The notes under the pieces are model-generated. The model searched no databases, was not told where the DNA came from, and was given only the letters and a program-made list of their open reading frames with translations. Made by a program: the position numbers and the translations under genes. From Pseudomonadota bacterium (GTDB lineage: Bacteria > Pseudomonadota > Alphaproteobacteria > Reyranellales > Reyranellaceae), in assembly GCA_020160955.1 (NCBI GenBank), contig JAIUOX010000022.1:1-51132 (forward strand): DNA of 51,132 bases, given 5' to 3'. Positions 28,283 through 35,849 of this stretch are shown here, in pieces. Positions within the stretch are counted from its first letter, which is position 1, and each line of letters opens with the position of its first letter.

Positions 28283-29110
28283 ATGGACAACGACTTCAAC
28301 GGCCGCCGCGGGCGGTTGCGCGGCTTCTCGATCAACCGCCTGATCCCCAACATGCTGACGCTGGCCGCCCTGTGCTCGGGGCTGACGGCGATCCGTTTCG
28401 GCCTGCAGGGCCAGATGAAGCTGGCGGTGATCGCCATCTTCGTGGCCGCGGTGCTCGATGCGCTGGACGGCCGGGTCGCCCGTCGCCTCGGCGTGACCAG
28501 CCGGTTCGGCGCGGAACTCGACTCGCTGTCCGACTTCCTGTGCTTCGGCGTGGCGCCGGCGCTGGTGCTCTACATGTCGTCGCTGCGCGAGGCCGGGTCG
28601 CTGGGCTGGATCGTGACCCTGATGTTCCCGATGTGCTCGGCGCTGCGCCTCGCGCGGTTCAACACCGCGCTGGTCTCCGACACCCCGCCGCCGGCCTGGA
28701 CGGGCGCCTTCTTCACCGGCGTGCCGGCGCCGATGGGCGCCCTGCTGGGCCTGATGCCGCTGATGCTGAGCTTCGAGATCGAGGCGGCATGGCCGCGCCA
28801 CCCGGTGGTGGTCGGCACGGTGCTGGTGCTGGTCGGCGGCCTGATGGTCAGCCAGTTGCCGACCTTTTCCTTCAAGAAGGGCAGGGTGCCGCGCCACATG
28901 GTGCTGCCGCTGCTGCTCGGCGCGGCGCTGGCCATGGGCGTGCTCGCCAGTTCGCCGTGGATCGGCCTGTCGCTGCTCGGCCTCGTCTACTGCTCGCTCA
29001 TTCCCTTCAGCTGGATGAGCTACCAGCGGCAGGCGCGCCAGCCCGTCGCCGCCGGGGAGGTCGTGAACCTGCGGGCCGTCGAGCCGACGCCGCCGCCGAA
29101 GGGCGAGTAA
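28283..29110 (+). CDS. pssA: CDP-diacylglycerol-serine O-phosphatidyltransferase
   Basis: A 275-residue integral membrane enzyme of the CDP-alcohol phosphotransferase family. The catalytic signature is complete: D62-G63-x2-A66-R67-x8-G76-x3-D80-x3-D84. Around eight hydrophobic segments follow; the C-terminus is a Pro-rich cytoplasmic tail. It makes phosphatidylserine from CDP-diacylglycerol and serine. It lies between psd and a second family member, probably in one operon, and its ATG is preceded by CCGGAGCATCGCG. Confidence 0.93.
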   Translation: MDNDFNGRRGRLRGFSINRLIPNMLTLAALCSGLTAIRFGLQGQMKLAVIAIFVAAVLDALDGRVARRLGVTSRFGAELDSLSDFLCFGVAPALVLYMSSLREAGSLGWIVTLMFPMCSALRLARFNTALVSDTPPPAWTGAFFTGVPAPMGALLGLMPLMLSFEIEAAWPRHPVVVGTVLVLVGGLMVSQLPTFSFKKGRVPRHMVLPLLLGAALAMGVLASSPWIGLSLLGLVYCSLIPFSWMSYQRQARQPVAAGEVVNLRAVEPTPPPKGE

Positions 29111-29119
29111 CCCGGCCGG

Positions 29120-29740
29120 ATGCTCGATCCCGTCCTGCGGCGCTGGATCGATCCGCCGCTCGACCGGGCCGGGGCCTTCCTCGCCCGCGGGCCGCTGCCG
29201 GCGAACGGCTACAGCCTACTGGGACTCGGCGTGGGATTGGCGGCGGTGCCGCTGCTGGCCGCCGGCCGCTACGACCTCGCGCTGGCCGCGATCCTGCTGA
29301 ACCGGCTGGTCGACGGCCTGGACGGGGCGGTAGCACGCCACCGCGGGCCAACCCGCTTCGGCGGCTACCTCGACATCATGTGCGACATGGTCTTCTACGC
29401 CGCCGTGCCCGTGGGCTTCGCGCTGGCCCGGCCGGAGAACGCCGTGTGGGCCGCGCTGGTGCTGGCGTCCTTCGTCTGCACCGCGTCGTCCTTCATGGGC
29501 CGGGCGATGCTGGCCGCCCAGCGCGGCGAGCCCGACGACGGGGCGCGGGGGAAGAAGTCCTTCTTCCATTCGGCCGGCCTGGTCGAGGGCAGCGAGACGA
29601 TCGCCGCCTTCGTGCTGTTCTGCCTGTTCCCGGGCCACTTCCCGTGGTTGGCCGGGGTGTTTTCGCTGCTCTGCTTCTGGACCGCGGGAGCCCGCATTGT
29701 TGAGGCATACAAGAGTCAGGAGAATCAAAAACTTAGCTAA
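29120..29740 (+). CDS. CDP-alcohol phosphatidyltransferase family protein
   Basis: A 206-residue membrane protein of the same family as PssA. It carries D65-x2-D68-G69-x2-A72-R73, then G81, D85 and D89. The gap from the arginine to the glycine is 7 residues, not the 8 in the neighbouring PssA. It may make phosphatidylglycerol phosphate, a cardiolipin-like or a phosphatidylinositol-type lipid; the family gives no specificity. It starts 10 bases after pssA and probably shares its transcript. The 108 bases after it contain the flp promoter. Confidence 0.8.
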   Translation: MLDPVLRRWIDPPLDRAGAFLARGPLPANGYSLLGLGVGLAAVPLLAAGRYDLALAAILLNRLVDGLDGAVARHRGPTRFGGYLDIMCDMVFYAAVPVGFALARPENAVWAALVLASFVCTASSFMGRAMLAAQRGEPDDGARGKKSFFHSAGLVEGSETIAAFVLFCLFPGHFPWLAGVFSLLCFWTAGARIVEAYKSQENQKLS

Positions 29741-29757
29741 TTCTCTTAATGTTCTCG

Positions 29758-29786
29758 TTGACGGTAGATTCAGTGGCGGGTAACGT
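29758..29786 (+). promoter_or_regulatory. Candidate promoter of the Flp pilin gene
   Basis: TTGACG (29758-29763) and TAACGT (29781-29786) are separated by 17 bases. The same architecture (TTGACT-N17-TAACAT) lies upstream of cpaA. The predicted start near 29793 is followed by a small hairpin (CGGCCC/GGGCCG, 29799-29817) in the leader. Confidence 0.45.
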
Positions 29787-29848
29787 TTGTACCCAGAACG
29801 GCCCCGCCAGAGGGCCGGCATGTCCCCCTTGTGAAGGTCGAGAGATCG

Positions 29849-30013
29849 ATGCTGTCGTTTTTTCGTCGACTGATGCTGAACAACAACGGCGCCACCGCGG
29901 TCGAGTGCACCCTGATCGTTTCGTTGATCGCCGTGGCGGCCATCGCCTCTATGCGTAGCGTCGGCAGCAAGGTCTCGGTTTTGATGGGTAGCGTGTCACC
30001 GACATTGAACTAG
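29849..30013 (+). CDS. flp: Flp/Fap type IVb pilin
   Basis: A 54-residue prepilin. The leader is MLSFFRRLMLNNNG, and the cleavage site lies after glycine 14, in NNNG|ATAVE, with the conserved glutamate at +5 of the mature protein. The hydrophobic helix (CTLIVSLIAVAAIASMRS) and a short tail complete a mature protein of about 40 residues, the usual Flp size. The residue after Glu is Cys, where Flp pilins usually have Tyr. The ATG at 29849 is chosen because purine-rich GGTCGAGAG precedes it; a GTG at 29831 lacks a ribosome-binding site. It is the major subunit of the Tad pilus, processed by CpaA. Confidence 0.9.
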   Translation: MLSFFRRLMLNNNGATAVECTLIVSLIAVAAIASMRSVGSKVSVLMGSVSPTLN

Positions 30014-30034
30014 AAGAAGCGCGACGAAGGACTT

Positions 30035-30062
30035 GGGCGGCCCACGGGCCGCCCTTTCTTTT
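30035..30062 (+). terminator. Intrinsic terminator after flp
   Basis: GGGCGGCCC (30035-30043) pairs perfectly with GGGCCGCCC (30046-30054) and is followed by TTTCTTTT. It makes flp a separate transcription unit from cpaA onwards. Confidence 0.85.
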
Positions 30063-30339
30063 GTGGGACTGAAACTTCCTGGCTTCTATTTATCGTTTTA
30101 AATTAACGCTCTATGGCCTTGACTTAAGGTTTGGCCCTAAGTAACATCTGTAACGATATTATCTGCTGTCTTTTGTTTGTCGTTTTTTTCTTCAGTCGTT
30201 TGGAAACAAGGTGTTTTTCGCGTTTTCCGGCCCGTGTTTGCCGGCCTGACTCCAGACGAACAATCGAAGGGCAGCAGTAGGAGCGTCGTTGGCGGGATCC
30301 AGCCCGTCGGCCGCGGTCCGTAGTGTCGGATGGACGTCG
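30063..30339. other. AT-rich intergenic region between flp and cpaA
   Basis: This is the only gene-free stretch of more than 300 bases (30014-30339, including the flp terminator). From about 30070 to 30230 it is strikingly AT-rich, with runs such as TTTTAAATTAA and TTTTTTT, in a genome otherwise rich in G and C. I see no credible small gene in it. It probably holds the cpa promoter and binding sites for regulators of the pilus operon. Confidence 0.55.
30119..30147 (+). promoter_or_regulatory. Candidate promoter of the cpaA-tadC operon
   Basis: TTGACT (30119-30124) and TAACAT (30142-30147) are exactly 17 bases apart and match the flp promoter architecture. The start would be near 30154, giving a leader of about 190 bases to the cpaA start. 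Confidence 0.45.
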
Positions 30340-30837
30340 ATGCTTGCTGCTGTCCAGATTGCCTGCCTGATCGCCCTTGCGCTGATGCTGCTGGCCGCCG
30401 CGTGGCAGGACCTGCGCAGCATGCGCATCGCCGACGGCCTGTCGATCGGCATCGCGGCGAGCTTCGCGGCGTGGGCCGGGACGGGCCTGGCCGCCGGCAC
30501 CTATTCCCTGGTTTCGCTCGGCCTCGCCGTCGCCTGCGGCGTCGGCGTCTTCCTGGCCGGCGCGCTGGCCTTCGCCGCCGGCGGCCTCGGCGGCGGCGAC
30601 GTCAAGCTCGCGGCCGTCTCCGCGCTGTTCGCCGGCCCGGCGCTGCTCCTCGACTTCGTCCTGATCGTCGCGGTGGCGGGCGGGCTGCTCGGCCTCGCCA
30701 TCCTCGCCGGCGCCCCGATCGGCCCGGTGACCGCCGGCGAGCAGGGCGTCCGCGCCCGCCTCGGCAACAACCTGCCCTACGGGCCGGCCATCGCGCTGGG
30801 CGGCCTGTGGGTCGCCTTCTCGCTGGCCCCGATCTGA
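30340..30837 (+). CDS. cpaA: Prepilin peptidase CpaA (A24 family)
   Basis: A 165-residue multi-pass membrane aspartic peptidase. The two catalytic aspartates are visible: one in WQDLRSMRI near residue 24 and one in the GGGDVKLAA motif near residue 87. It cleaves the leader of Flp and of the TadE-like pseudopilins. It is the single-domain form with no methyltransferase domain. The ATG at 30340 is chosen; longer in-frame starts lie in the leader region. It is first in cpaA-cpaB-cpaC-cpaD-cpaE-cpaF-tadB-tadC. Confidence 0.9.
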   Translation: MLAAVQIACLIALALMLLAAAWQDLRSMRIADGLSIGIAASFAAWAGTGLAAGTYSLVSLGLAVACGVGVFLAGALAFAAGGLGGGDVKLAAVSALFAGPALLLDFVLIVAVAGGLLGLAILAGAPIGPVTAGEQGVRARLGNNLPYGPAIALGGLWVAFSLAPI

Positions 30838-30855
30838 CCCGGAAAGAATAGCGTC

Positions 30856-31869
30856 ATGAACAGCAAGCGAATCCTCTTTCTGCTGATCGCCGTCATCGTC
30901 GCCGGCGGCACCGCCATGATGGCGCGGGCCTGGCTGCAGGCCGAGCGCGCCGCGCTGGTCGCCCAGCTGTCGGGTGGCGCCAAGCCGGTCGCGGCCGAGG
31001 CGCCCAAGACCACGCTGCAGGTCCTGGTCGTCAAGAACGCGCTGCGGGCCGGTCACATTCTCAAGCCCGACGACCTGCGCTGGCAGGCGTGGCCGCAGGG
31101 CAACCTGCCCGCCGCCTACATCGTCGAGGGCAAGCGGCCGATCGCCGATTTCGTCGGCGCCGTGGTGCGCCTGCCGGTCTATGCCGGCCAGCCGCTGGTC
31201 GAGAACGACATCGTCATGCCGGGCACCCGCGGCTTCCTCGCCGCCGTGCTGCGCCAGGGCATGCGGGCGGTCAGCCTGCCGCTCACCGCGACCAGCGGCG
31301 TCTCCGGCTTCATCTACGCCGGCGATCGCGTCGACGTGCTGCTGACCCACGCGATCTCGACCAACGAGGGCAAGGACCAGCACAACGCGACCGAGACGAT
31401 CCTGCGCAATGCCCGGGTGATCGCGATCGACCAGAAGGCCGACTTCGTGCCCGGCGACAAGCCCGAGGTGGCCAAGAACGCCACCCTCGAGCTGACGCCG
31501 AAGCAGGCGGAGATCGTCACGCTCGGCAACAAGATGGGCGAACTCTCGCTGGCGCTGCGCAGCCTGCAGGACGAGGAGGGCGAGGGCACCGGTGGCGACG
31601 ACGCGACCGCCGAGCTCGGCTTCAGCTCGACCCAGGACACCCAGGTCAGCCGTCTTCTCAAGGATCCGAATGCCAGCGCCGAGAAGGCGCCGGATGCGCC
31701 GCCGAAGGCGACGCTGTTCGTGCTGCGTGGCAGCCAGCGCCTCCGCCAGGACCTCGACGGCAGCCCGTTCGCCGAGCTCAACCCGGCGCCCGTCGTGCCG
31801 GACGTCGGCGTCCTCAAGCCGAACACCAATAACCAAAAAGCCCCCACAACCCCCTCGAGCACCAAATGA
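30856..31869 (+). CDS. cpaB: Tad pilus assembly protein CpaB/RcpC
   Basis: A 337-residue periplasmic protein with an N-terminal membrane anchor (ILFLLIAVIVAGGTAMMARA) and an SAF domain (VLVVKNALRAGHILKPDDLR near residue 57), then the RcpC domain with GMRAVSLPLTATSGVSGFI near 135 and AGDRVDVLLTH near 155. A low-complexity tail forms the C-terminus. By family knowledge it helps position the secretin and may gate it. Its ATG follows AAAGAATAGCGTC; it overlaps cpaC by 4 bases (ATGA). Confidence 0.92.
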   Translation: MNSKRILFLLIAVIVAGGTAMMARAWLQAERAALVAQLSGGAKPVAAEAPKTTLQVLVVKNALRAGHILKPDDLRWQAWPQGNLPAAYIVEGKRPIADFVGAVVRLPVYAGQPLVENDIVMPGTRGFLAAVLRQGMRAVSLPLTATSGVSGFIYAGDRVDVLLTHAISTNEGKDQHNATETILRNARVIAIDQKADFVPGDKPEVAKNATLELTPKQAEIVTLGNKMGELSLALRSLQDEEGEGTGGDDATAELGFSSTQDTQVSRLLKDPNASAEKAPDAPPKATLFVLRGSQRLRQDLDGSPFAELNPAPVVPDVGVLKPNTNNQKAPTTPSSTK

Positions 31870-33851
31870 GCCAGCATCACGCTTCTCCCGCACCGTCGGC
31901 GTGGCGACACGCCGGGTCGACGCTAGCGATCGCCGCCGCGCTGGTGCTGTCGCTGCAGCCCACCTTCTCGCTGGCGCAGGTCCAGGTCCAGGATCCCGAC
32001 CGGGTCCAGGCCACGCCCAAGCCCAAGCCGGCGCCGAAGAAGGTCCGCAAGCAGACCGCGACCGACAACGTCTCGGACGATCTCAATCGCCGCGAGGCCG
32101 AGCGCGCCGAGGGCGTGGTCCGGTCGATGACGGCGCCGCCGGCGGCCGCGAGCGCGGCCCCGGTCGCCGCTCCCGTGGCGGGTCCGTCGCCGGTGGTCGT
32201 TCCGGCCGCCGTGCCGACCTCGCGCGCCGTCGATGTCGCGCCGGCCGGCGCCGACAACCTGCCGCCGACCGTCGCCGCCATCCCGCCGCGGCCCGGCATC
32301 ACCAAGGCCTCGCTGACCCCGAACGTCGACCTCGGCCAGCCCGGCGTCCCGACGCCGCAGCCGCCGGTCACGGTGACCGAGACCCCGCAGCCGCCGCGCC
32401 CGGCCGCGCCGCCGCAGGTCGTGCAGGCCCAGCCGCCGATGCCGGTGCCGATCCAGCCGCCGGCCGCCGCGCCGGGCGGCCAGCCGAACATCACCGGCGC
32501 GCCGGGCCGGCCGTTCGGCCAGAGCCAGGTCGTGCCGACCGAGCAGCCGACGCTGACGATCGAGATCAACAAGGGCACGGCGGTGAAGCTGCCGGGGCCG
32601 GCCTCGACCGTGTTCGTCGCCGCGCCGGACATCGCCGACGTGCAGGTCCGCTCGCCCAACATGGTCTACGTCTTCGCCAAGAAGCCGGGCGACACCGTGC
32701 TCTACGCCGTCGACGCCCAGGACCGCGTGCTGCTCAACACCGTCGTGCGCGTGACCTCGCCGCTCAGCCGCATCAAGGGCGCGCTCGACCAGATCCATCC
32801 GAACAACGGCGTGATGTTCGATAACCAGGGCGAGACGATCGTGCTGACCGGCACGGTGCGCTCGGGCGTGATCGCCGAGGACGCGCGCCGGCTGGCGCTG
32901 CAGCAGGTCAACAACAACCCCAACAAGGTGATCAGCAACATCCGGGTCGATGCGCCGACCCAGGTGCAGCTCAGGGTCAAGGTCGCCGAGGTCAAGCGCG
33001 ACGCGCTGAAGCGCGTCGGCATCAACTGGCAGAACATCAACAACATCGCGCTGTTCGGCCTGGGCAACCTGCAGGCCGGCGGTGCGGTGCGGACGATCAC
33101 CCAGATCGGCGGCACGACCGCCAGCGGTGCGCTGCAGGTCGCGACGCGCGACGGCACGCTCAACACGCTGGTCGACTTCCTCGCGACGCAGAACCAGGCG
33201 ACGATCCTCGCCGAGCCGAACCTGATCGCGATGTCGGGCGAGACTGCCAGCTTCCTGGCCGGCGGCGAGATCCCGCTGATCGTGCCCCAGGGCGGCACCT
33301 CGTCGGGCACCGTCACCATCCAGTACAAGCAGGTCGGCGTCAGCCTCGCCTTCACGCCGACGATCATCGGCGAGCGCATCAACCTGCGCGTCGCGCCGGA
33401 GGTCAGCGAACTGTCCGCCGCCGGCTCGATCAGCGTGCCGGTGGCCGGTGGCACGATCACCATCCCCGGCATCCGCACCCGCAAGGCGGCGACCACCATC
33501 GAGCTCGGCAGCGGCCAGAGCTTCGCGGTGGCCGGCCTGCTGCAGTCGAGCTCGCAGCAGGACATCATCAAGTTCCCGTGGCTGGGCGACGTGCCCGTCC
33601 TGGGCGCGCTGTTCAAGTCGGACGCCTACCAGCGCTCGGAGACCGAACTGGTGATCATCATCACGCCGTTCTTCGTCGAGGCCACGAACAACAAGCTGCA
33701 GACGCCGCTGACCGGCCGCGTCCCGCCGACCGACTACGACCGCATCGTGATGGGTCGCTACAACCACCCGACGCCGCCACGGCGCCTCGCGGTCGGCCGC
33801 GATGCCGCCCCGACGCCGACCGGCCCGTCCGCCGGCTTCAAGTTGGACTAG
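31866..33851 (+). CDS. cpaC: Tad pilus secretin CpaC/RcpA
   Basis: A 661-residue outer-membrane secretin. It has a long signal peptide region (residues 1-38, ending SLAQ). Then comes a Pro/Ala/Lys-rich segment (residues about 40-220), which is longer than usual for this family. The pilus-secretin N-domain starts near PTLTIEINKGTAVKLPGP (residue 228) and is followed by a BON-like part. The secretin core ends with PVLGALFKSDAYQRSETELV near residue 577 and ITPFFVE. The protein forms the outer-membrane channel for the Flp pilus. It is coupled to cpaB by a 4-base overlap. Confidence 0.93.
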   Translation: MSQHHASPAPSAWRHAGSTLAIAAALVLSLQPTFSLAQVQVQDPDRVQATPKPKPAPKKVRKQTATDNVSDDLNRREAERAEGVVRSMTAPPAAASAAPVAAPVAGPSPVVVPAAVPTSRAVDVAPAGADNLPPTVAAIPPRPGITKASLTPNVDLGQPGVPTPQPPVTVTETPQPPRPAAPPQVVQAQPPMPVPIQPPAAAPGGQPNITGAPGRPFGQSQVVPTEQPTLTIEINKGTAVKLPGPASTVFVAAPDIADVQVRSPNMVYVFAKKPGDTVLYAVDAQDRVLLNTVVRVTSPLSRIKGALDQIHPNNGVMFDNQGETIVLTGTVRSGVIAEDARRLALQQVNNNPNKVISNIRVDAPTQVQLRVKVAEVKRDALKRVGINWQNINNIALFGLGNLQAGGAVRTITQIGGTTASGALQVATRDGTLNTLVDFLATQNQATILAEPNLIAMSGETASFLAGGEIPLIVPQGGTSSGTVTIQYKQVGVSLAFTPTIIGERINLRVAPEVSELSAAGSISVPVAGGTITIPGIRTRKAATTIELGSGQSFAVAGLLQSSSQQDIIKFPWLGDVPVLGALFKSDAYQRSETELVIIITPFFVEATNNKLQTPLTGRVPPTDYDRIVMGRYNHPTPPRRLAVGRDAAPTPTGPSAGFKLD

Positions 33852-33859
33852 GAGTGATC

Positions 33860-34561
33860 ATGCGCTTCCTTGTGATCCTCGGCACCGCGGCGCTCCTCGC
33901 CGCCTGCGCCGAAAGCCCGGTGGTCCAGCAGTCCACCGTCGATACCCGGTTCGACCCGACGCGCGCCGACACGATGGTGGCGGTCAAGTTCGGCAACAAT
34001 GCCGCCGGCCCCGACAGCGGGCAGGTGAGCAACCTGCGATCGATCGTCGAGGTCGGCCGCCGCGCCCAGCGCGACGAGTTCGTTGTCGTCTCCGACGGCT
34101 CGGGCGGCGCCCTGCAGCTGCAGCGCGCCCAGCGGGTCGGCCAGGCGCTGTCCAACGCCGGCGCGCGCTGGGTCAGCACCTCGGTCGAGCCGGCCATGGC
34201 GATGGGACCGAACACCGTGGTGGTGGTGCGCTCCGAGTACCTGCTGGGCTTCCGCGACTGCCCCGACTTCATGCCGGCGACGTCGGCCAATCCCAACGAG
34301 GCGGCGATGCCGGGCTTCGGCTGCTCGAACGCCTACAACATGGGCCAGATGCTGTGGCGGCCGCGCGATGCGGCGGTCGGACGGCCGGGCGGCCCGGCCG
34401 ACGCCACCGTCACCGCCGCGGCGATCGCCCGCTACCGCGCGGGCCAGGTCCCGGCGCTCAACACCACGGGCCTGATCGGCAACACGCCGGTGAGCACCGG
34501 CGGCGGTACGGGTGTCGGCACCGGCGGAACCGGCGGCGTCGGCGCCGGCGCTTCGAACTGA
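33860..34561 (+). CDS. cpaD: Tad pilus lipoprotein CpaD
   Basis: A 233-residue lipoprotein: MRFLVILGTAALLAAC has a lipobox (LLAAC, cleavage before Cys16). The CpaD-type domain has FVVVSDGSGGALQLQRAQRV near residue 75 and YLLGFRDCPDF near 125. The last 20 residues are a Gly/Thr-rich tail. By family knowledge it helps place or stabilise the secretin. The ATG at 33860 is preceded by TAGGAGTGATC. It starts 8 bases after the cpaC stop. Confidence 0.85.
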   Translation: MRFLVILGTAALLAACAESPVVQQSTVDTRFDPTRADTMVAVKFGNNAAGPDSGQVSNLRSIVEVGRRAQRDEFVVVSDGSGGALQLQRAQRVGQALSNAGARWVSTSVEPAMAMGPNTVVVVRSEYLLGFRDCPDFMPATSANPNEAAMPGFGCSNAYNMGQMLWRPRDAAVGRPGGPADATVTAAAIARYRAGQVPALNTTGLIGNTPVSTGGGTGVGTGGTGGVGAGASN

Positions 34562-34569
34562 GGTCGGCC

Positions 34570-35844
34570 ATGGCGAGTTCCGCACAAGCCAAGGTCGCCG
34601 TCGCCGGCGAGCCGCGCCGGTCCGTCAGCGCCATGGCGTTCGTCTCCGACTCGACGACGCTGGGACGCGTGTCGGCCGACCTGTTCAACCTCACGATGGG
34701 CAAGGCCAACGTGAGCGAGGGCTCGATCGACAACGCGCTGGCGATCAGCGAATGGCCGCGCAACCTCGACATCCTGATCGTCGACCTGGCCGACTCGGCC
34801 GACCCTGTGGCCGACGCCGCCGCGCTGCGCACCGCCACGCCGGCCGGCTGCATGGTGATCGGCATCGGCCGCATCAACGACGTCGCGCTGTACCGCGACC
34901 TGATCACGGTGGGCTTCGCCGACTACCTCGCCATGCCGTTCGCCGAGGGCGTCATGGGACGCACCGTCGAGCGGGCGCTCGAGGTCCGCGAGCGGGGCGG
35001 CGCGGTGGCGCCGCAGCCGCAGGCGCCGGGCAAGGAGACCAAGCCGCGCACGCTGGCGGTGCTGGGCGCCCGCGGCGGCGTCGGCACCACGACGACCGCG
35101 GTGGCGATCGGCTCGATGCTGGGCAGCGCGATCCGCGAGGACGTGCTGCTGATCGACTTCGACCTGCACTACGGCACCTTGATGCTGGCGCTCGACCTCG
35201 AGGCGATCGACGCGCTGCGCGAGGCGCTCGACCAGCCCGACCGCATCGACACGCTGTTCATCCAGCAGGTCGCCCAGAAGAAGGGCGATCACCTCTACGC
35301 CATGGGCGCCGAGGAGGCGCCCAACGCCGGGTTCCAGGCGCGGCCGCACGCGGCCAGCGATTTCCTGCGCGCCGTGCACCGGCGCTTCCGCTGGATCGTG
35401 GCCGACGTGCCGCGCGGCGACCCGGTGATCCAGCGCCAGGTTCTCGAGGCGGCGACCGACGTGCTGCTGATCGTCGACCTGACGTTGCCCGGGGTGCGCG
35501 ACGCGCTGCGGCTGCAGCAGATGGTGCACGACGTGGCGCCGGGCGCGCGTCTCCTGCTGGCGACCAGCGGCGCCATCGACTCGCGCCGGTCGGCGGTCAA
35601 GATCGCCGACGTCGAGCGCTCGCTGAAGCGCAAGATCGACTGCCAGATCCCGTCCGATCCGGCCGCGGCACTGCAGGCCGTCAACTTCGGCAAGCCGCTG
35701 CCCGAGGTCGTGCAGGGCAGCGCCGTCGTCAAGGCGCTGCGTCCGCTGCTGGCGACGCTCGACAAGTCGCCCGACAGCGACGTCGCCAGGAAGGGCGCCA
35801 CGAGCGTCATCGCCCGGTTCCGCCAGGGCCTTCGCAAGAAGTGA
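34570..35844 (+). CDS. cpaE: Tad pilus localisation protein CpaE/TadZ
   Basis: A 424-residue protein with an N-terminal receiver-like domain (residues about 15-140, lacking a clear set of acidic phosphorylation residues) and a C-terminal ParA/MinD-like ATPase domain. The P-loop reads ARGGVGTTTTA (R168 to T176): both the signature lysine and the P-loop lysine are replaced (by Arg168 and Thr173). The downstream DFDLHYGT motif is present. By family knowledge TadZ proteins have atypical Walker motifs and direct the assembly ATPase to a pole. It starts 8 bases after cpaD. Confidence 0.9.
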   Translation: MASSAQAKVAVAGEPRRSVSAMAFVSDSTTLGRVSADLFNLTMGKANVSEGSIDNALAISEWPRNLDILIVDLADSADPVADAAALRTATPAGCMVIGIGRINDVALYRDLITVGFADYLAMPFAEGVMGRTVERALEVRERGGAVAPQPQAPGKETKPRTLAVLGARGGVGTTTTAVAIGSMLGSAIREDVLLIDFDLHYGTLMLALDLEAIDALREALDQPDRIDTLFIQQVAQKKGDHLYAMGAEEAPNAGFQARPHAASDFLRAVHRRFRWIVADVPRGDPVIQRQVLEAATDVLLIVDLTLPGVRDALRLQQMVHDVAPGARLLLATSGAIDSRRSAVKIADVERSLKRKIDCQIPSDPAAALQAVNFGKPLPEVVQGSAVVKALRPLLATLDKSPDSDVARKGATSVIARFRQGLRKK

Positions 35845-35849
35845 TCGAG

